Below the pieces are notes generated by a model that was not told where the DNA came from, searched no databases, and worked only from the letters and a program-made list of their open reading frames with translations. A program made the position numbers and the translations under genes. DNA of 64,000 nucleotides from Trichoplax sp. H2 (lineage: Eukaryota; Placozoa; Uniplacotomia; Trichoplacea). This document shows, one piece after another, positions 60,701 to 64,000 of the stretch; position 1 is the first letter of the stretch, and every line of letters starts with the position of its first letter. The stretch lies in contig NOWV01000123.1 of the NCBI GenBank assembly GCA_003344405.1, forward strand, positions 124,001-188,000, written 5' to 3'.

Positions 60701-63697
60701 TATCGATCTATTTCTATGCGTGACTCTTTTAGTGAAGTAGGAGCTAAATATCGCGAAGAGTTGAGAAAATTGCAAGAGGAAGCTGAAAAGGTTGAGTAAA
60801 TTATTTTTATGCATGGATGGTGTATTTGAATTGCCAATGTTCAATATTTTAAATCTGCAATAACGTAATCTTGAGACAATGGCCCAAAGTCAATAGGAAT
60901 TGCTAAATTTACCCTCAAATAGGGCTATGTGATGCGATTACAATATGCAAAGGAGGGTTTAGAAGCTAAAGAAAAATATAAGGTTCGTTCTATCTGTATT
61001 ACGTAGACATTTTTAATTTTGTGTTTCAACAAATTCTATATATTCACTAGAGTCGATTGATTACGTGCTATATTGCGTATAAATATAATACAGTATTTGG
61101 AACTAATTGTGTTCTTATTAGGCAAAACTGCAATCGTTGAAAGCAGATATTGAAACTGTTAGGCAGAAAGCTTCAGAGCTTGAAGGTAACTCAATTGTAC
61201 TTCACGACCCTATCATTTATCTGGTTTCCTATTGTGATATTTGCTTTTTTATCGGAATACCTTATGTTGTAATGGTGGTGTAGATCATTTACAGTATCAT
61301 GGGTATTGAATATGTCATTTCAGTTGCTAATATTTAACACGTTACACTCGCTATATGATATTCGATAATAATCACACGATAATACCGAAGGCATACAATG
61401 CAAAGCATAGTTTTTTTGTATAAGCGACCAAATTTCTTACAGTTAACTTAATTCTTTATTTAAATGGATAGCAAAAAAGAGTGAAGCCGAAAAATCTGAA
61501 AAGGAGAGATTAGACGCTTTCGAAAAGGAATGGGAAGGTATAGTCAATTCTACATCGGTAGCTATTAAAATACGTCTATACATTGTATTGCACCATTGTT
61601 TATTGCAGAAACTAAGGCTAAGAAACGCGAAGAATATTATAATAGTAAATCGAAGAGTACTTTCGACGAGCTTGATAGCAATAAAGACGGCAGGTGATAC
61701 GTTTATAAGATAAGTTAGAATCACCGTTTGTCAAACGTTTCACTAACAACTGTTGTAACGAACGCGCAGTATCACCGTCAACGAAATCATTGGAAATCTC
61801 GCATTTGATGCCGACGGCAATGGTGAAGTGAGTGAAGAGGAAGCAAAAGTAAGATTTATAAACTAAATTTTCATATTTTTCCTACAAAATACTAATGTAG
61901 ATAAACCTTAACCATTTTAGCAAGCCCTAGGAGAAGCCGGCATAATTTCAAGTTATGATAATTTTATGTCTGATGTGTGGCCAAAGTTTAATGATAAGCT
62001 GGTTCAGATAAAACCTCAAGTAACTAGAAATCTGGGGTTCAATTTATACGTAGAAAATACATAAGCTAACTATATATATCATATTTTTAGGGGTTGGACT
62101 CTGGTGAGCGCTCGATGGAGTAAGTGATGCGTTGTTATCTACAATTTTGTCAAAAATTTTCGCTATATGAATTGCATACCTTCATGAAATTATAGACAAC
62201 CCGCTGATAGCCATGAAGTAAACATCGATGACGACATCGTAGCTGAAGATGAAGATGAAGCTGCAAAGGAACATGTAGCTGTAGCGCAAGGTGTGTACAG
62301 CAAGGATTAGGTCTAGCTAAGTATTATTTCTAGAAAATAGTAAAGTTACGGGTGCAATAAATCTATCTGATGTCATAGTAATTATTATTGTGAGATACTA
62401 TCGCCTTTTTTATTGCCTTTTGTTGGCAACTAATATTAGCAAGTATAGGACTTTACAAGTATGATTATTGTTCCTTAACTTTACTGATTTTACCACACCC
62501 TAAACACTATATGAGACTCAGCATTAAAATAGCGTATTAAGTTGATATACACTAATTTTGTTTTTATTCCCTTTCCGTTAACCTGTAGAAGAAGACATGT
62601 ACGGTCAAAAACCTGAACATGATGAAGAATTAAAAAATCTCGTTGCAGGTATAACTCAACTATCCTTAGCAATGATGTCGATGTTGATATCGCTTTACTA
62701 TTTAATTCCCATGATTACAGTAAACAGTAATCAAGCTTTATAAAATAGTATTCCATGTCTATTTTACCACAAAAATCTATTGTTATACAATTAATATGCA
62801 CTGAAAGTTATCATTTTCAACTCTTGTGTAAAAATATACTTACATTAACAAAAAACAGTGGCTGATAAAGCTCGGCAAGAATATAAGGCTGCGGAAGACA
62901 ATAAGAACAATATGGAGAATGAAATCCAGTAAGACAAACTATTTACTTTGAGATTGTGTTACTTGTGACAGTGGAGCTGTAACAAAGCTGAATTTGTCAT
63001 TTTGTTACAGGGAGATCGAGAAGGTACTAGGTAGTGACTTTGGATCGGAAGAGGAATTTGCCTACCTACGAGGCAAATGCTATCAATTTACCGATAGAGA
63101 GTGTGTATTTATTGAGTCTAATTGGTTGTCATACTGTATAAACTCACATGTCGGCAGCTTATATAATTAAACCAATTGTAATTATCTATTGGTTCTAGAT
63201 ACACTTATGAGCTTTGTCCGTTTGACAAGGTAACACAAACTTCAAAATCAGGAGGTTCACAAACATCATTAGGGTATGTTATATATACGACAAGGATATG
63301 CGGTATATTATAATGTATATGATGACATGAAAAGTAAAAAGCGCTGCTGCGCTCCTAATTATTTCGATTGCAGTACATGGGGTTCCTGGGTTGGAGCAGA
63401 AAACAAATACTCTAAAATGAAATACGAAGGAGGCCAAAATTGTTGGAATGGCCCTGACCGATCAGCGACAGTCAGTATACTGATACTACTAGTCTTAGAT
63501 ATAAATTTACTAACATTGCTTTCAACCAATTGAGTTGATTACATCATATTTGCATTTCGTAGATCGTCATATCCTGCGGTACTGAAGATTCATTGATATC
63601 GGCATCAGAGCCTAATCGATGCGAATATTTGATGGAATTTAAAACCCCTGCTGCTTGTTTTTCTAGAGGCAATAAGAACTCTCACGACGAATTATAA
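57721..63697 (+). CDS. PRKCSH: Glucosidase II beta subunit
   Basis: Regulatory, ER-retained subunit of glucosidase II, which trims glucose from N-glycans in glycoprotein folding. Nineteen exons close in frame (1545 nt, 514 aa; human 528): 57721-57832, 58990-59106, 59678-59773, 60578-60635, 60733-60790, 60923-60982, 61122-61185, 61472-61537, 61609-61693, 61770-61848, 61921-62019, 62091-62119, 62196-62290, 62589-62648, 62859-62928, 63011-63100, 63199-63273, 63374-63470, 63563-63697. Order: signal peptide ([20 protein letters not shown]); two LDLa-type modules ([23 protein letters not shown]); coiled coil; two EF-hand loops (DSNKDGR, DADGNGE); acidic linker; and an MRH lectin domain ([38 protein letters not shown]). 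The C-terminus is the ER-retrieval signal HDEL. The donor after 60635 (GTCAGT) is weaker than the rest but keeps frame. Confidence 0.96.
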
Positions 63698-64000
63698 TTA
63701 TTAGAAATAATGTTATATTTCTTGCCAATTTAAACATTACTGATCCCATGTGAAACAGTGACGGCGTTATTTTATGTTCAACTAATATTCGATTACATAG
63801 TTGACAGAAAGTGAAATAGCTTAAATATTTTTAAATGTAGTAATTACTGATGTAAATGATGTTAACTGGGTTTTGAGCCAATTCCTGAAATTTGTGATTT
63901 ACTAATTAATTAATTATTAATTAAATAAAATTTTATCTACAATTTATTTTACCGAGGACGTACGCCTATAAAAATCAAGTAGCACCTGTGTATCATCTAA
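63698..64000. other. 3' flank of PRKCSH, no gene seen
   Basis: 300 bp of AT-rich sequence with AATAAA-like words near 63926, compatible with the PRKCSH polyadenylation region. Confidence 0.5.

Noticed and set aside
1-64000. tRNA, rRNA, CRISPR array, bacterial operon structure
   Set aside because: Looked for TTCGA-loop tRNA signatures, direct-repeat/spacer regularity and rRNA cores; nothing convincing. Spliced genes rule out a bacterial source.
1-64000. Retrotransposon, transposase or integrated viral coding sequence
   Set aside because: No reverse transcriptase, integrase, transposase or capsid-like reading frames were seen on either strand.

Overview
The window is eukaryotic nuclear DNA from an intron-rich, AT-rich animal genome. 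Genes consist of many small exons (about 12-300 bp) separated by GT-AG introns of about 40 to 4000 bp, mostly 60-400 bp. The gene set is metazoan: a SARA/endofin-type FYVE protein, the cilium-specific dynein-2 chain DYNC2LI1, tubulin deglutamylase CCP6, MED26, ALKBH7 and the PAT-complex subunit Asterix. One gene encodes a MutS of the mitochondrial MSH1 type, which among animals is reported only from hexacorals, some sponges and placozoans. With the compact layout this suggests a non-bilaterian animal, most likely a placozoan. That identification is inference.

Layout, left to right: 3' part of a UBE3C-type HECT ligase (+, 130-3108); Asterix/WDR83OS (-, 4395-6654); palindrome- and duplication-rich spacer (6.7-8.6 kb) and quiet spacer (8.6-11.2 kb); SARA/endofin (+, 11199-19267); NDUFB7 (-, 20917-21600); repeat-rich spacer; mitochondrial MSH1 (+, 23666-29020); DYNC2LI1 (-, 30021-34749); ALKBH7 (+, 35663-37009); an unrecognised Lys-rich protein (-, 37977-39565, 5' end open); spacer with two inverted-repeat elements and a tandem duplication; AGBL4/CCP6 (+, 42223-46815) with a duplicated internal exon; MED26 (-, 47925-52975); repeat-rich spacer with a doubtful coding stretch; MTAP (-, 55281-57140); PRKCSH/glucosidase II beta (+, 57721-63697). 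Eight of the multi-exon models were closed by hand: all phases match and the summed exon length divides by three (Asterix, SARA, NDUFB7, MSH1, DYNC2LI1, ALKBH7, AGBL4, PRKCSH). MTAP and MED26 also close.

The genes are mostly unrelated housekeeping functions and do not form a pathway. Three act in mitochondria by family knowledge (NDUFB7, MSH1, ALKBH7), two in the ER (Asterix, glucosidase II beta), and two on cilia or microtubules (DYNC2LI1, CCP6). Neighbours alternate in strand almost perfectly, so most share either a divergent 5' spacer or a convergent 3' spacer.

The most unusual features are: clusters of the self-complementary motif TACTGTACAGTA near many gene starts; an MSH1 in which the mismatch-wedge Phe is replaced by Ala; a very recent exon duplication inside the CCP6 catalytic domain; two related inverted-repeat elements upstream of AGBL4; and a 42-bp GC-rich palindrome upstream of Asterix.
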